Assembly: GCA_963755495.1 (NCBI GenBank)
Contig: CAVWJS010000012.1
Span: 186,001 to 250,000 of the forward strand
Source of the DNA: Bog-473 sp963755495
GTDB lineage: Bacteria; Actinomycetota; Acidimicrobiia; Acidimicrobiales; RAAP-2
DNA: 64,000 nucleotides
Direction of reading: 5' to 3'
Shown here: positions 42,140-51,994 of the stretch, in pieces
Layout: each line of letters opens with the position of its first letter
How positions within the stretch are numbered: the stretch's first letter is position 1
Notes under the pieces: generated by a model
The model's database searches: none
Seen by the model: the letters and a program-made list of their open reading frames with translations, nothing else
Told to the model about the DNA's origin: nothing
Program-made: the position numbers and the translations under genes

Positions 42140-45100
42140 TTAGTTCGTGCATAAGAACACCGATACCGATTCCCCCTCGTAGACCATCCGGAAGCGAGTT
42201 GCGACGATCGCCTTCATGCTCGGGACGAGCCGGGCCGCATTCTGGTCGGCGACGACCAACCAGGTCCGAGGGTGGGCATCGATGGCAGTTTCGAATTCGT
42301 TGATATTCAAAAGTACGGGCACCCCGTATTGTGTATCGACTACCTGATTGTTCTTCTCGAAGACGTACAGCAGCGTCTGGGTACGGTTGGCCGAGAGCCA
42401 ATAGGTAGGCGCCCGACCGAGGCTGCCGCCTGTCAAGTTGGCCGGTCCCACGGCAATCACGGCATCACTCCTATGTTCGTGTGCCTTGACATAGGCCACA
42501 GCGTCGGGGTAGTCGAGATCCCAATGCTGGACGTTGGCCCCGAAGAGGACCTGTGCCAGTGGGCCGTAATCACTGAGGCTCCCGACGGTACTCATCATGA
42601 CCGCCAACCCACACGCTCCCGCGAACACGAGGGTCAACGTCCGGCGCGCCAGCCGAGAGACCCCTTGCTCCCCCGATGAGACGGCCCGGCGCACCAAGGA
42701 GAATATTTCGGCGCAGGCCCGGCTGGCCAAGATGAATTCGAAGGGCAGGGTGATGAATACATAGCGCGGGTTCTTGGCCGGCAAGAAGAGCGAGACGACC
42801 ACCACGGGTACGATCCAGAACGCAGCCAGATAGAGGAGCGTCCGATCGCGGCTCCGCCATCCGATCACCGTTCCAACCACCGCGAGAAGGCTCACCACAG
42901 TCAGTGCCGGACCCGGGCCTCCCGGGGTGAAGAAGACGTTGGTCAGGTAATAGAAGGGCTTGGGCGACCACTGCACAAGTGGTCCTCCGCTCAAGTCCAC
43001 GCCAAAGGCGGGGGGGTGAGTGAGCTCAGCCAGCGCCACCTGGATGACGATGACGAGGGCCGCGAGTCCGCCGAATACCCACCAGCGCCAATCTCGACAC
43101 CAACGGAATCCCAAGAAGCCGAACAGCGCTATCGGCACGAGCAACAAGACCCCGAATGATTCTTCGTGGCTTAGGTACATGCACACCGTCACCCCCATGA
43201 CAGCGGCAATCCTCGCCGTCGACGGTTCTCTCACTGCTTTGAGCAAGATGATGGCCAGCAGAACGACGAAGAACTGCACCGTCTGGTACATGCGTATTTC
43301 CTGCGCGTGGGACTGCTCGAAGACGGCAGAGGCGAAGGCCAACGTACCGACCCACTGGAACACGCGGCGCCCGGGTACGGCCAGGGGGATCAGGCGGAAG
43401 CCGAAGAGCAATACGGTGGCGCCGAACCACAAGGTGCTGAACTCGCGCAACCATGAAGTCCGGTAATGGGAGAACGTTCCGACAACCGCAAGAAGAGCCG
43501 AATAGAGCTCGGATTTCCAATAGAGGAAGCCTGACGGCCAACGCGGCACCAGGTGGGCGGCGATCCCCTGAGCGGCGGCAATGGAAGAATATTCGTCCTG
43601 CCACACCGGCTGATAGTCGATGCGGTAACTCAGTACCAGCACCCAGAAGACGGCGATACATGCGATGCCAACTCCGTAGCGGTGGGTCCGCAGCCAGGCG
43701 ATGAGAGCCGGTCTGGTCGCGGGCGTGTCGCGGCGGTAGGAACTGGCGGACGAAGAGTACTTTTTCCTGACGTGTCGACCAGGTTGTCGCGCCGACGTGT
43801 GGCTCAACTGATAGCGAGTGAGGGCAACGGAGAGCACCACTCCTCCTGCGGTGAAGAGAAACACGATGCGCAGGACGAACGGGGTGCTAGGGAACGGCGG
43901 CTGTACGCCGATGAAGTGCCGAAGTTCGGAGAGCACCAGGACCAACCCCAGAGCAGGGAGTGCCCCGGCAGCCACTGCCCCTACCGCCTGCCGCCGGCGG
44001 ACACCGATCGCGTTGGCCACGAGCGCCGCCGCGCACCCCAATCCCAGCAACAGAAGAAAGAGTGTGATCGTATGGAGGAAGAGGGGACCGGGGGGAACCG
44101 AAGTGGTACCTGCCGTCGTCTGGAACGTGCTCCCGAGGAGCTGCTCCGGTTCGGCTACCAGGTTTGGCTTCGCAGAGCCCGAAGCGGTCCAACCGGGACC
44201 TGTCGTAAAGCGAATAACGGTCGAGCCGTCGTCCACGCTGCCGTCCAGGTACGCAATGGGGGATGACGGCGAAGTGACGGACAGCGAAAGGCGGTGGGTG
44301 CCGGCGCTTTCGACAGGGCACAGGTCGTAGACAGTGAGCGGGATGGTGTTCTTGAGGGGGTCGATGGCCCACGAGGTTGCCCTGAGCAGACCCAGCCCTT
44401 GCCACGTTCCCGTCCCCGAGGCAATGACCCGCCCGTCCAAGGCAACTGTGTAGGGGCCGTTGGCGGCGACCCGCATCCAAGCGCTCGTGCAACCGGGCGG
44501 GAGGTTGATGGTGGTCGACGCGTTGAGTTGTTTCCCGCTCGCGCCACCGACGATGGCGTCGCCAGTGGCGGGCGTCGTGTACGAGGCTGGTGCAATGGGG
44601 ACGGTTGTCGCTCCGGTCCGATGGCCGCTCTCGTTTGCCCGAACCCAGTCGGTTGGGACGAGAGCCGTCGTGGCGAAGGCTCCAGAGCGGGGCAGGGACT
44701 GCCCGGTGAGCGCCACGTTGGTGGTTGAACGCCAGTCCGAGGGCGTCACTCCGAAGGTCTGCACGACTCCACCGGATTGGATCCGGATGTGCGCCTGAAA
44801 AGCCGGCGCGCGGTTGTCGTAATTGATCACTTCCAGTCCGATGACGTTGGCGCCTACCACAAGGCTGGGTCGGATGTCGAAGGTCTCGACCACCCGCTGC
44901 ACGTAGGTGCCGTTGTAGGTCTGCACTCGTGGGGTGTCCGCGAGTTGAGCCCCGTTGACGTAGGGCTCGGCGGCCTGGTCGGCGGTGAACCAAAAAGTCG
45001 CGCTCTGAGGTATGACGGCAATGGGAATGTCGAGTCGAAAGAAAGCGTGGGGTCCGGGCTCGGGGGATCGGATCCACGCCTGCCCAGCCGTAGGGGCGAG

Positions 45101-45307
45101 AAACGGCTGGCGTGGCGAGCGGGTCTCCACCGAGCTCCAGAAACTCGCGATCAGCCATGCTGCCGCGACCACGACGATGAGAGGTACGACCGCCATCGCG
45201 CGCTTGGACTTCGGAGAGGTGAGGGGAGGACGCTCCGCAACCTTGGGCTGTTCGACCGGCCGGGCATCCCATTTCGTGGGGCTGGGTGCTACAAGAGTGT
45301 CGGTCAT
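42140..45307 (-). CDS. Large GT-C-fold membrane glycosyltransferase-like protein
   Basis: A 1055-residue protein. One membrane helix (about 36-56) leads to an extracytoplasmic beta-rich region (about 60-405), then about 11-13 membrane helices. After the helix at about 560 an outside loop has PVWQDEYSS, whose Asp-Glu matches the catalytic acid of GT39/PMT-type, lipid-sugar-using enzymes. It overlaps the preceding gene by 4 nt (ATGA) and precedes the glycosidase by 16 nt. Probably it adds sugars from a polyprenyl carrier outside the membrane. Confidence 0.75.
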   Translation of the reverse strand: MTDTLVAPSPTKWDARPVEQPKVAERPPLTSPKSKRAMAVVPLIVVVAAAWLIASFWSSVETRSPRQPFLAPTAGQAWIRSPEPGPHAFFRLDIPIAVIPQSATFWFTADQAAEPYVNGAQLADTPRVQTYNGTYVQRVVETFDIRPSLVVGANVIGLEVINYDNRAPAFQAHIRIQSGGVVQTFGVTPSDWRSTTNVALTGQSLPRSGAFATTALVPTDWVRANESGHRTGATTVPIAPASYTTPATGDAIVGGASGKQLNASTTINLPPGCTSAWMRVAANGPYTVALDGRVIASGTGTWQGLGLLRATSWAIDPLKNTIPLTVYDLCPVESAGTHRLSLSVTSPSSPIAYLDGSVDDGSTVIRFTTGPGWTASGSAKPNLVAEPEQLLGSTFQTTAGTTSVPPGPLFLHTITLFLLLLGLGCAAALVANAIGVRRRQAVGAVAAGALPALGLVLVLSELRHFIGVQPPFPSTPFVLRIVFLFTAGGVVLSVALTRYQLSHTSARQPGRHVRKKYSSSASSYRRDTPATRPALIAWLRTHRYGVGIACIAVFWVLVLSYRIDYQPVWQDEYSSIAAAQGIAAHLVPRWPSGFLYWKSELYSALLAVVGTFSHYRTSWLREFSTLWFGATVLLFGFRLIPLAVPGRRVFQWVGTLAFASAVFEQSHAQEIRMYQTVQFFVVLLAIILLKAVREPSTARIAAVMGVTVCMYLSHEESFGVLLLVPIALFGFLGFRWCRDWRWWVFGGLAALVIVIQVALAELTHPPAFGVDLSGGPLVQWSPKPFYYLTNVFFTPGGPGPALTVVSLLAVVGTVIGWRSRDRTLLYLAAFWIVPVVVVSLFLPAKNPRYVFITLPFEFILASRACAEIFSLVRRAVSSGEQGVSRLARRTLTLVFAGACGLAVMMSTVGSLSDYGPLAQVLFGANVQHWDLDYPDAVAYVKAHEHRSDAVIAVGPANLTGGSLGRAPTYWLSANRTQTLLYVFEKNNQVVDTQYGVPVLLNINEFETAIDAHPRTWLVVADQNAARLVPSMKAIVATRFRMVYEGESVSVFLCTN

Positions 45308-46686
45308 GGGGGTCCCGGTGTATAGAGTCCCGCCGCCACCTCTCGTCCCATGGCGTTGACGTTTTGTGTGTCCAGATTGACCGCGTTCACGATGTCGCGG
45401 CGGAACGTGATCAGGTGTCCGAGACGCTCTTCGGACAGACCAAGGTAGGTGTAGGCAAGCGACAGGAGCTCGCTGTTCTTGGTGTGGGCCAGTGTTTGTT
45501 GCATGAAGCGGATGGTGGCAGAGTCGTCGCCGGCCTCGTAGGCGAAGTGGCCGTAGGTAAAGGACAAGAAGGCCATCCCCTCCAACGCCGAGACGGCCCC
45601 CGGGTCGTCCGGCACTTCGGTGCCAATCATGTCGTCGGCCAAGGTGACCGCAAAACCGTTTTGGATGACCGGGTTTCGCGGAGCCATGGAGGCGGCCTGG
45701 GAGTAGTCGAGTAGCTGCTGGGCAACGCCATCTGCCGTTGCCGGAGGATTGGCTCCTTTGGCAAGCCAGGCCAGGGCGCTCTGCTCGCCTTGGTCGGCTT
45801 GGACCTGGCCGAGTTCCGTAGCGAGCTGGCTGTTGTAACGAAGTTGGGGATTGAGAGTCAGGGCCCGATCGAAGTCGTCTTCTGCCTGGACTGGGCGCCC
45901 GCCCTGCGCGGCCGCAATACCGTCGGACATCGCTGCCCGCGCCAACATGCCGGCGCCGACTCCCCAGGTCACGACGACCGCGACCGCCGCCACCGCCGTG
46001 AGGACGGACCGACGATGCCGGACGGGTGTCACGAGCCGGCCGGCCATGAGTACACCCGCGACCGCCGCCAGCAGCCATCCAATTCGTAGGCCGTTCAACA
46101 CCAGCGTCGTCGTGGCGTCAGGGGTGAAGCCGAAGTAGTTGGTGGGCGGCAAGAAGTGGTACTGCGGGATCTGTCGATCGACCACTTGGGTTTGCATCGA
46201 GTCCGTTGAAAGGCGGAAGAGGATCTCGCCGCCAATGAGTCGGGTCGTCAGAAAGAAGAAGAGGGGAGCAGCCACCAAAATCCACCCACACGCACGCGTG
46301 GTGTTGGTCGCCCTCCCTCTGGCACGGATGGCCGAGACCGCCGCCGTCATCGTCAACACCAGAACGAGCTCGCCGTAAGTGACATGCCCGACGAGCGGCA
46401 CCGCTCCCATGGCAAACGTGAGCTTCCAGGCTGAAAGGCTTGGGCTTAAGTTCAATCCGATCCACGGGAAGGCGAGAGAGGCGAGTGCGAAGAGAACGCC
46501 GAGGACAATCCTCCATGACGGCAGACGCTGCGTTCTCGCCGGAGTCGCCGCTCCGCTGACTGCAGTCCCGCTGGCTGCAGTCCCGCTGGCTGCAGTCCCG
46601 CTGGCTGCAGTCCCGCTGAGCTGTGGGCCGCTGATTGCCGGGCCGTTGAGTGCCGGGTTGCTGAGCACTGGACTAAGGGTTGCCAA
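45304..46686 (-). CDS. Membrane protein with C-terminal helical-repeat (TPR-like) domain
   Basis: A 460-residue protein. Residues 1-50 contain SGTAA repeats; five or six membrane helices span about 57-260; residues about 270-450 are Ala-rich helical pairs resembling TPRs (AEDDFDRALTLNP is a canonical TPR end). The start is uncertain: TTG 46686 overlaps the upstream gene by 14 nt, GTG 46668 does not. It could scaffold polymer assembly, a role TPR proteins have in cellulose and alginate export; I see no ligase or polymerase motif. Confidence 0.65.
   Translation of the reverse strand: MATLSPVLSNPALNGPAISGPQLSGTAASGTAASGTAASGTAVSGAATPARTQRLPSWRIVLGVLFALASLAFPWIGLNLSPSLSAWKLTFAMGAVPLVGHVTYGELVLVLTMTAAVSAIRARGRATNTTRACGWILVAAPLFFFLTTRLIGGEILFRLSTDSMQTQVVDRQIPQYHFLPPTNYFGFTPDATTTLVLNGLRIGWLLAAVAGVLMAGRLVTPVRHRRSVLTAVAAVAVVVTWGVGAGMLARAAMSDGIAAAQGGRPVQAEDDFDRALTLNPQLRYNSQLATELGQVQADQGEQSALAWLAKGANPPATADGVAQQLLDYSQAASMAPRNPVIQNGFAVTLADDMIGTEVPDDPGAVSALEGMAFLSFTYGHFAYEAGDDSATIRFMQQTLAHTKNSELLSLAYTYLGLSEERLGHLITFRRDIVNAVNLDTQNVNAMGREVAAGLYTPGPP
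46560..46619 (-). repeat. 15-bp repeats encoding SGTAA
   Basis: Four tandem copies of a 15-bp unit (GGCTGCAGTCCCGCT on the plus strand) encode Ser-Gly-Thr-Ala-Ala/Val near the N-terminus of the membrane/TPR protein, in frame. Confidence 0.9.
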
Positions 46687-48130
46687 GGACGCGGACCCGT
46701 TCGCCGTTGGTCAGAGACTGCATGTTCGACTCCACGACCATGTCCCCCGCTCGCAGCCCAGAAATGATTTGGACCCGGTCAGCGTCGGAAGCGCCGATTG
46801 TGACCGCTTGGATGTAGGCATGCCCGTGGCGGAGAACAAACACAGCGGGATCGAGGTCGCTGTTCATGACGGCAACCGCCGGGACGGTGACCGCGGCGGA
46901 TTGCGTGGCCGTCACGTGGACGAACACCTGCGTGCCGATGGGCACGGGCTCGGGTGCGGTGTTCTGCGCCTGAATGATGACGGTGCCATCGAGGCCTCCT
47001 CCACCGGATATGGCACTGACGGTCAGGACGACCCCATGGAGGTGCACCCCGGGGAGCCCGGTTGGTGAAACGTCTGCGGCGTCGCCAGGCGAGATTGTCT
47101 GGATGTCGCTGAGTAACAAGCTGGCGGAGACGTCCACGACAGCTGGATCGATCACCTCGAGGATCGGCTCGCCGGCTGTCACGACCTGGCCGGGTTGCGA
47201 CGAGAGGCCGGTCACGAAACCCGTGGTCGGTGACGAGATTGTGGTGGTCTTCCCCTGCGCGATGGCCACCAGTTCCTGGTCATAGGTCACTTGTTCGGTG
47301 AGCGCAGCGATCTGCTGCGCCTGGGACTGAGGGGTTGTGGATGCCGATGGGGGGGTGCGTTCTGCCGTGAACAATGCTTGCTGCGCGCCGGCCAACTGCG
47401 ACACGAACTGGGGGGCATTTTGCACGAGGAGTGTCGGATCGATTTGCACGAGAGGCGTGCCGATGACGACCTCGGCCCCGTTGGTGACGTCGACTTGGGA
47501 TATCGAAAAAATGGAGTCCTGAATGCCCGCCAAATTGAGGCTCACGGTAAAGCTCTCATTGGGAGCCTCGTCAAGCGTCCCGACACCACCCGGTTGATTC
47601 GTGATCTTCGAGGGTCCTGCGGTGGTGTACACCACTCCGGGCGTTCCAGCCAGGATTTTGCGCGCCACCGTGCCTGCGGCGACCACGACGCCGAGTAAGG
47701 CCACTGTGAGGAGCGCGACGATGACTCGTCGCTGGAGGCGGGTGATCTTGGGGAAACGGCGCCACACGCGTAGCTCCGTCCGGTTTTTCAGGCTAGGGAT
47801 GCGGCTCGCTTCGGTCGCAGGAAATCCGTTGGCCCAGGGTTTACCGTTGCTCGCCGCGAGGGGCGCGACCTCGGTGGCGATGCCCGCTGCGGCCGTGCTG
47901 TGCCCGTTCGAGGAATGCCCGTTCGAGGAATGACCGTTCGAGGAATGACCGTTCCTTTGCACGGCGTCCGTAGCGTGCGACGCGCCCGAACTGTCCCGTG
48001 ACACCCTGGGGGTGTGTTCTGACGGTTCTGGCAAGAAGAGCATGGGGTCGATCTCGACCGCTTGCGGCCCACGACCTGAACCGTTCCTCTCATTGTGTGA
48101 ATTGCCGATGCGATGTCGTCCTGATTTCAT
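46673..48130 (-). CDS. HlyD-like membrane-fusion/adaptor protein
   Basis: A 485-residue protein. A cytoplasmic head of about 130 residues with NGHSS repeats leads to one membrane helix (about 138-160), then two half-lipoyl motifs around a short hairpin (VIGTPLVQIDP and TTTISSPTTGFVTGL) and a beta-barrel ending GLRAGDMVVESN. This is the HlyD/Alg44 adaptor layout. ATG 48130 lies 7 nt after the Egghead-like glycosyltransferase, a pairing seen between synthase and co-polymerase genes of exopolysaccharide systems. Confidence 0.8.
   Translation of the reverse strand: MKSGRHRIGNSHNERNGSGRGPQAVEIDPMLFLPEPSEHTPRVSRDSSGASHATDAVQRNGHSSNGHSSNGHSSNGHSTAAAGIATEVAPLAASNGKPWANGFPATEASRIPSLKNRTELRVWRRFPKITRLQRRVIVALLTVALLGVVVAAGTVARKILAGTPGVVYTTAGPSKITNQPGGVGTLDEAPNESFTVSLNLAGIQDSIFSISQVDVTNGAEVVIGTPLVQIDPTLLVQNAPQFVSQLAGAQQALFTAERTPPSASTTPQSQAQQIAALTEQVTYDQELVAIAQGKTTTISSPTTGFVTGLSSQPGQVVTAGEPILEVIDPAVVDVSASLLLSDIQTISPGDAADVSPTGLPGVHLHGVVLTVSAISGGGGLDGTVIIQAQNTAPEPVPIGTQVFVHVTATQSAAVTVPAVAVMNSDLDPAVFVLRHGHAYIQAVTIGASDADRVQIISGLRAGDMVVESNMQSLTNGERVRVLGNP
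47908..47951 (-). repeat. 15-bp repeats encoding NGHSS
   Basis: Four copies of a 15-bp unit encode Asn-Gly-His-Ser-Ser in the cytoplasmic head of the adaptor protein, in frame. Confidence 0.9.
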
Positions 48131-48137
48131 ACTTCGC

Positions 48138-49658
48138 TCACTTCTTCACCACGTGAAAGTCGAAATCTGGTCGGATCACGCCATAGACGACGGCGGCGCT
48201 TTCGAGTAACGAATAGACGGGGAGGAACAGGATCTGGGCGAGGTGCCATGGCAGGCGCCGGTACCAGACCAGATTCTTCTGGTCCAAGTTGAGCTCGAGC
48301 CCCAGCAGATAGAGAGCGGAGTAGGCGGCCAAGGACCCCGTCCCGATGAGGAGAACCACCAAGGGGATGCGGGCATTGACGACGACAGCGGCGATGCTGA
48401 CGCTCCACCAACCGAGCCATCCGACTCCCCACAGGATCACCGAGGACACCAGTGTGATCCGATGCCACAGCCGCGCCGGCGCACGAAGGCAGACAAGGCA
48501 CAGCCCGACGAACCAGCGGCGACGTTGTTTGAGGAAATCCATTGCCGACTGTGTGGATTGTTCGAGACAGTAACCGTCGATCCATCGTGAACGACGACCT
48601 TGAGCCATCTCCACCAGCGACCACCAGGCGTCCTCAGTGACGGATCCGGCGGGACCGAGGTCAAATCCCACCTGCTTCTCGACGTCATTGCGCACGAGGA
48701 TGAACGACCCGTGCATGCCGAAGGCACTCTGGCCGAACACATGTTGAAACCGGAAGCGACCGAGATCGTCTCCCGTGCGCACCGAGTCAGCCAGAGTGAG
48801 GAAGGGATGCTTGTCGAGGTCTCGGTGGTACAGCACAACGCCCTGGCCGATGCGCAGTTCGCCCGAGCGCTCCTCTTCGACCACGGCACTATGGATGCCG
48901 CGGATGACGGAGGGCGTGATGTGGGTCTCCTCGTCGAGGTGGAAGAGCCATGTCGTGTCAGAGATCGGGGAGACCTCGAGGGCATAGTGGAGTGCGCGCG
49001 CCTTGAATCTGGCTCGGGTATCGGTCCGGTACCGCTTGGGTACGAGGATGGTTCTGACCCCGTCAACCTGCGGCAACGCATTGTCCGTCACGATTTCCAC
49101 ACTGAAAGGGAACAGAGGCGTGTGCGCCATCGCGGCCCTGACCGCCGTGGCCGATTTGAGCACAGCTTCTACGTTTGTTCCTCGCGTCACGATGCGAAAG
49201 CAGACCTCGACACCGGGAGGCATGGCGTCTTCCGTTTTCCGGTTCACGTTTCGGAACGTCAACGCGCCGATCACGTTGAGCAGGACGGGAAGGGCGAGCA
49301 CGACCCAGATGTAACTGAACCCGTCGACGATCTCTGCCGCCAGACCATGCGCCGGGCTGGAATGTTTCCAGAACCAAAGCATGAGAGAGAAGATCGGAAC
49401 GCTGACGATAATGAACGAGAGGAGGAAGACGATCCGGACGCGCCAGGCCGACCAGGGTCTTTCCTCCGCCGGTATCTGGCGACGCGCCGTCCTGCGCGAT
49501 GCCGTCTCCGGTGGGAGAACCTCGATGGTCGGGTCCGCCAGCACGGCCACCGCGTCGGCCACCACCGTTTGTCGGGCTGACTCGAACAGCTGAACCAGGG
49601 TCGCTAAAAGCTCCGCTTCGAGATCCCCCTCTGGCTGCGTTACGGGAGCGACTGTCAT
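48138..49658 (-). CDS. Family 2 glycosyltransferase, Egghead/BRE-3-like processive type
   Basis: A 506-residue membrane GT2. Two helices (about 75-135) precede the catalytic domain, with HLDEETH (DxD equivalent), TEDAWW (base) and QRRRWFVG (acceptor-site QxxRW), then four or more helices. QRRRW is typical of polymer-forming synthases and of Egghead-like mannosyltransferases. ATG 49658 overlaps the epimerase stop by 4 nt. It is the likely polymerising enzyme of the locus. Confidence 0.85.
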   Translation of the reverse strand: MTVAPVTQPEGDLEAELLATLVQLFESARQTVVADAVAVLADPTIEVLPPETASRRTARRQIPAEERPWSAWRVRIVFLLSFIIVSVPIFSLMLWFWKHSSPAHGLAAEIVDGFSYIWVVLALPVLLNVIGALTFRNVNRKTEDAMPPGVEVCFRIVTRGTNVEAVLKSATAVRAAMAHTPLFPFSVEIVTDNALPQVDGVRTILVPKRYRTDTRARFKARALHYALEVSPISDTTWLFHLDEETHITPSVIRGIHSAVVEEERSGELRIGQGVVLYHRDLDKHPFLTLADSVRTGDDLGRFRFQHVFGQSAFGMHGSFILVRNDVEKQVGFDLGPAGSVTEDAWWSLVEMAQGRRSRWIDGYCLEQSTQSAMDFLKQRRRWFVGLCLVCLRAPARLWHRITLVSSVILWGVGWLGWWSVSIAAVVVNARIPLVVLLIGTGSLAAYSALYLLGLELNLDQKNLVWYRRLPWHLAQILFLPVYSLLESAAVVYGVIRPDFDFHVVKK

Positions 49659-50620
49659 GCAACCCGTACCGCCGATGACAAATTCACCGAGCGGGACCAA
49701 TCGACCTGTGCCGCGAGTCCCTCTCGCAATGAGACGCGAGGTTCCCACCCGAGCAGTTCGTGGGCCAGATCGATGGCGCCTCCGGTCTCTTGCACGTCGC
49801 CTGCTTCTTGCGGGCGGCGTCTGCAGTCGACGGGCGCCCCGGCCAGGTCGCCGACCAGGTCGATCAAATCCGTCATCACAGCGTGTGAGCCGCCGGCAAT
49901 GTTGACCACCGTCCCGGGCGGAGTGTCGCCGAAACCGGCAGCGAGGTTGGCGGCCACCACGTCGGTGACGAAGGTGAAGTCCCTGACCTGCCGACCGTCG
50001 CCGAAGAGTTGGAAGGGTGAACCGGTCACGGCGGCATCGGCCAGACGGCGGATGGCCATGTCGGGGCGCTGGCGTGGTCCATAGACAGTGAAGTAGCGGA
50101 GGGAGACTGTTGAAAGTCCCCAATTGGCGGTATAGAGGGAACAGAGGTGCTCTGCCGCCAATTTGGTGACGCCGTAGGGGCTGTTCGGGCTTGGAAGATC
50201 CGACTCGTGGGTCGGATACGACGACGCATTGCCGTAGACCGATGAACTCGATGCATAGACCACGCGAGGTATGGCCACGGTCTTTGCCGCTTCGAGTAGG
50301 CGCTGGGTCGCCTTGATGTTGTGCTCGCAATAGTCGGAGAATCCCAGTCCCCAGGACATCCGTACGCCCGGCTGGCCGGCCTGATGAAAGACGACCGATG
50401 CTCCCTCCAGTAACGGCCGTAGGTCGGCGTGGCGCAGGTCGAGTTCCTCGAAATGAAATCCAGGGAGCTCGGCTAAGGCAACGAGATTGCGTTTCTTCTC
50501 GGTCGGATCGTAGTAGTCGGTGATGCAGTCGATACCGAGCACGTGGTGACCCGAGGCGCACAATGCTTCGCTCAGATGGCTGCCGATGAATCCGGCTGCC
50601 CCGGTGACGACGACGTTCAC
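49655..50620 (-). CDS. NAD-dependent UDP-sugar epimerase (UDP-glucuronate epimerase-like)
   Basis: A 321-residue extended SDR: TGAAGFIGSH (7-16), VYASSSSVYG, and the Tyr-x-x-x-Lys in SPYGVTKLAAEHL. FHQAGQPGVRMSWG resembles UDP-glucuronate 4-epimerases, which would act directly on the product of the ugd gene in the same operon. GAGGAGG stands 4 nt before GTG 50620. It overlaps genes on both sides by 4 nt. Confidence 0.82.
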   Translation of the reverse strand: MNVVVTGAAGFIGSHLSEALCASGHHVLGIDCITDYYDPTEKKRNLVALAELPGFHFEELDLRHADLRPLLEGASVVFHQAGQPGVRMSWGLGFSDYCEHNIKATQRLLEAAKTVAIPRVVYASSSSVYGNASSYPTHESDLPSPNSPYGVTKLAAEHLCSLYTANWGLSTVSLRYFTVYGPRQRPDMAIRRLADAAVTGSPFQLFGDGRQVRDFTFVTDVVAANLAAGFGDTPPGTVVNIAGGSHAVMTDLIDLVGDLAGAPVDCRRRPQEAGDVQETGGAIDLAHELLGWEPRVSLREGLAAQVDWSRSVNLSSAVRVA

Positions 50621-51994
50621 GATGCCTCCTCTTCGTTCTCTTTGCCCCTCACTGATGTCGCGTGGATCGTGGGGGCACTGCGGCCCGTCGGACCGATGAG
50701 CGTTGTCACCGTTGCGGTCCCCATCGGCCCCGTGAGGCCCTCCAGAAAGTTCAGGCTGCGCGGACCGGTGCTCGCCCGTGCCGCCAAGTCGCTGATGCGC
50801 TCGGCGGCACGGGCGATAAATGCCGCATCGGTTTGCCCCCCGCCAACGTGGGCGTAGGCTCGGGCTACCTCTCCCACATAGCGTGCGATGCCGTAGTTGG
50901 TCTGGAGGGCGAGAGCTCCCTCGGTGGCTTGATGCCGGGCGGGGCCTTCGTCGAGCAACGAACGGATGCCCACCGCCAGGCCTTGCGCTGAAGGAGGGAC
51001 AAGGACGCTTGACCACTCGTCGAGTACCTGCGTGTGGCTGGCGATGTCGGTCGCCACAATCGGGCGCCCCGACCGTAGATACGAGAAGATCTTCAAGGGG
51101 GTATTACGCCCTCTTTCTCGCGGGGAGACGAGCACATCGGCGGCCATCAGGCAGGCCGGTACCAGAGGAGACGGCACGGTGCCCGTCAACTGGACGGCGC
51201 TCGTGAGGCCGAGAGTATCGACGCTTCGCTGCAGATCGGCGACCTGATCGGGCCGGCCACCCATGATCACCAGGACGGCCTCGGGATGCGTCCGCGCCAC
51301 GTCCGACATCGACTGCAGGAGCAAAGGGACCCCTTGATACGGCTCGAGGGTGCCCGAGTAGAGGATCACCTTCGACCCGTCTGGCGCCCAGCGCTCCCGG
51401 ATGGCCGATGCGACGACAGGGTCGGGATCGCCCTCCAGCGACATGTTGAAGATGGTGTGGACAGGCGTCGTGGAGGTTACTGCGACGCGTTCGGCCACGA
51501 GCGGAAAATGAGCGATGATGACGTCGGACTGGCGAATGACCGTGTCCTCCAGGGTCCCGGCGATGCGGGTGATCGGATGGCGTGGACTAAGTCCGTAATT
51601 GCAGAGGACGTCAGTCCAGTCGTTCCCCATGTCATAGACGTGAGGAACCCGGCATAGCCGGGCCAGCACCGGACCGAACAGCCCCGCCTCTTCGTGCGTG
51701 TGGACGACGTCGTAATGCCCCCGGCCACGGAGGGCTTCCTGCACGGATTTGAGGGTCACCGCTGCGTCGAGAACCAATTTGCGAACGGATGGTCCGACCG
51801 GTACTGATCGAATACCGGGAGCATTTGCCGCGCACATAGCGGAGGCCCTCCACTTCTCGGTCCTCTCCCACGGGGTACGTCACGAGGTCGACTTCGTGAC
51901 CTAGGGCGCAGAGCGCGAGGCATCGATTGAAGACGCTGATTGGGGTGCCGCGCGGCGAGTAAACGGGGTGCGGTGAAATCATCAGGACGCGCAT
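50617..51994 (-). pseudogene. Family 4 glycosyltransferase, one +1 frameshift near the N-terminus
   Basis: ATG 51994 opens with MRVLMISPHPVYSPRGTPIS, the usual GT4 N-terminus, and reads on to VEGLRY. The rest (CAANAPGIRSVPVG onward, with HTHEEAG and SPRERGRNTPLKIFSYL) lies in the +1 frame to the stop at 50617. One extra base lies at about 51835-51838. The repaired protein has about 458 residues including a poorly conserved tail. It probably transfers a sugar to the lipid-linked glycan. The start shares one base with the upstream stop. Confidence 0.82.

Noticed and set aside
45308..46078. Long N-terminal extension of the GT-C gene (frame open to 46078)
   Set aside because: It is an Arg-rich shadow of the membrane/TPR gene in another frame; the ATGA overlap at 45304-45307 and the MTDTLVAPSP start fit better.
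49659..50561. N-terminal extension of the Egghead-like glycosyltransferase
   Set aside because: The open frame lies opposite in phase to the clearly coding epimerase gene and has shadow-type composition.
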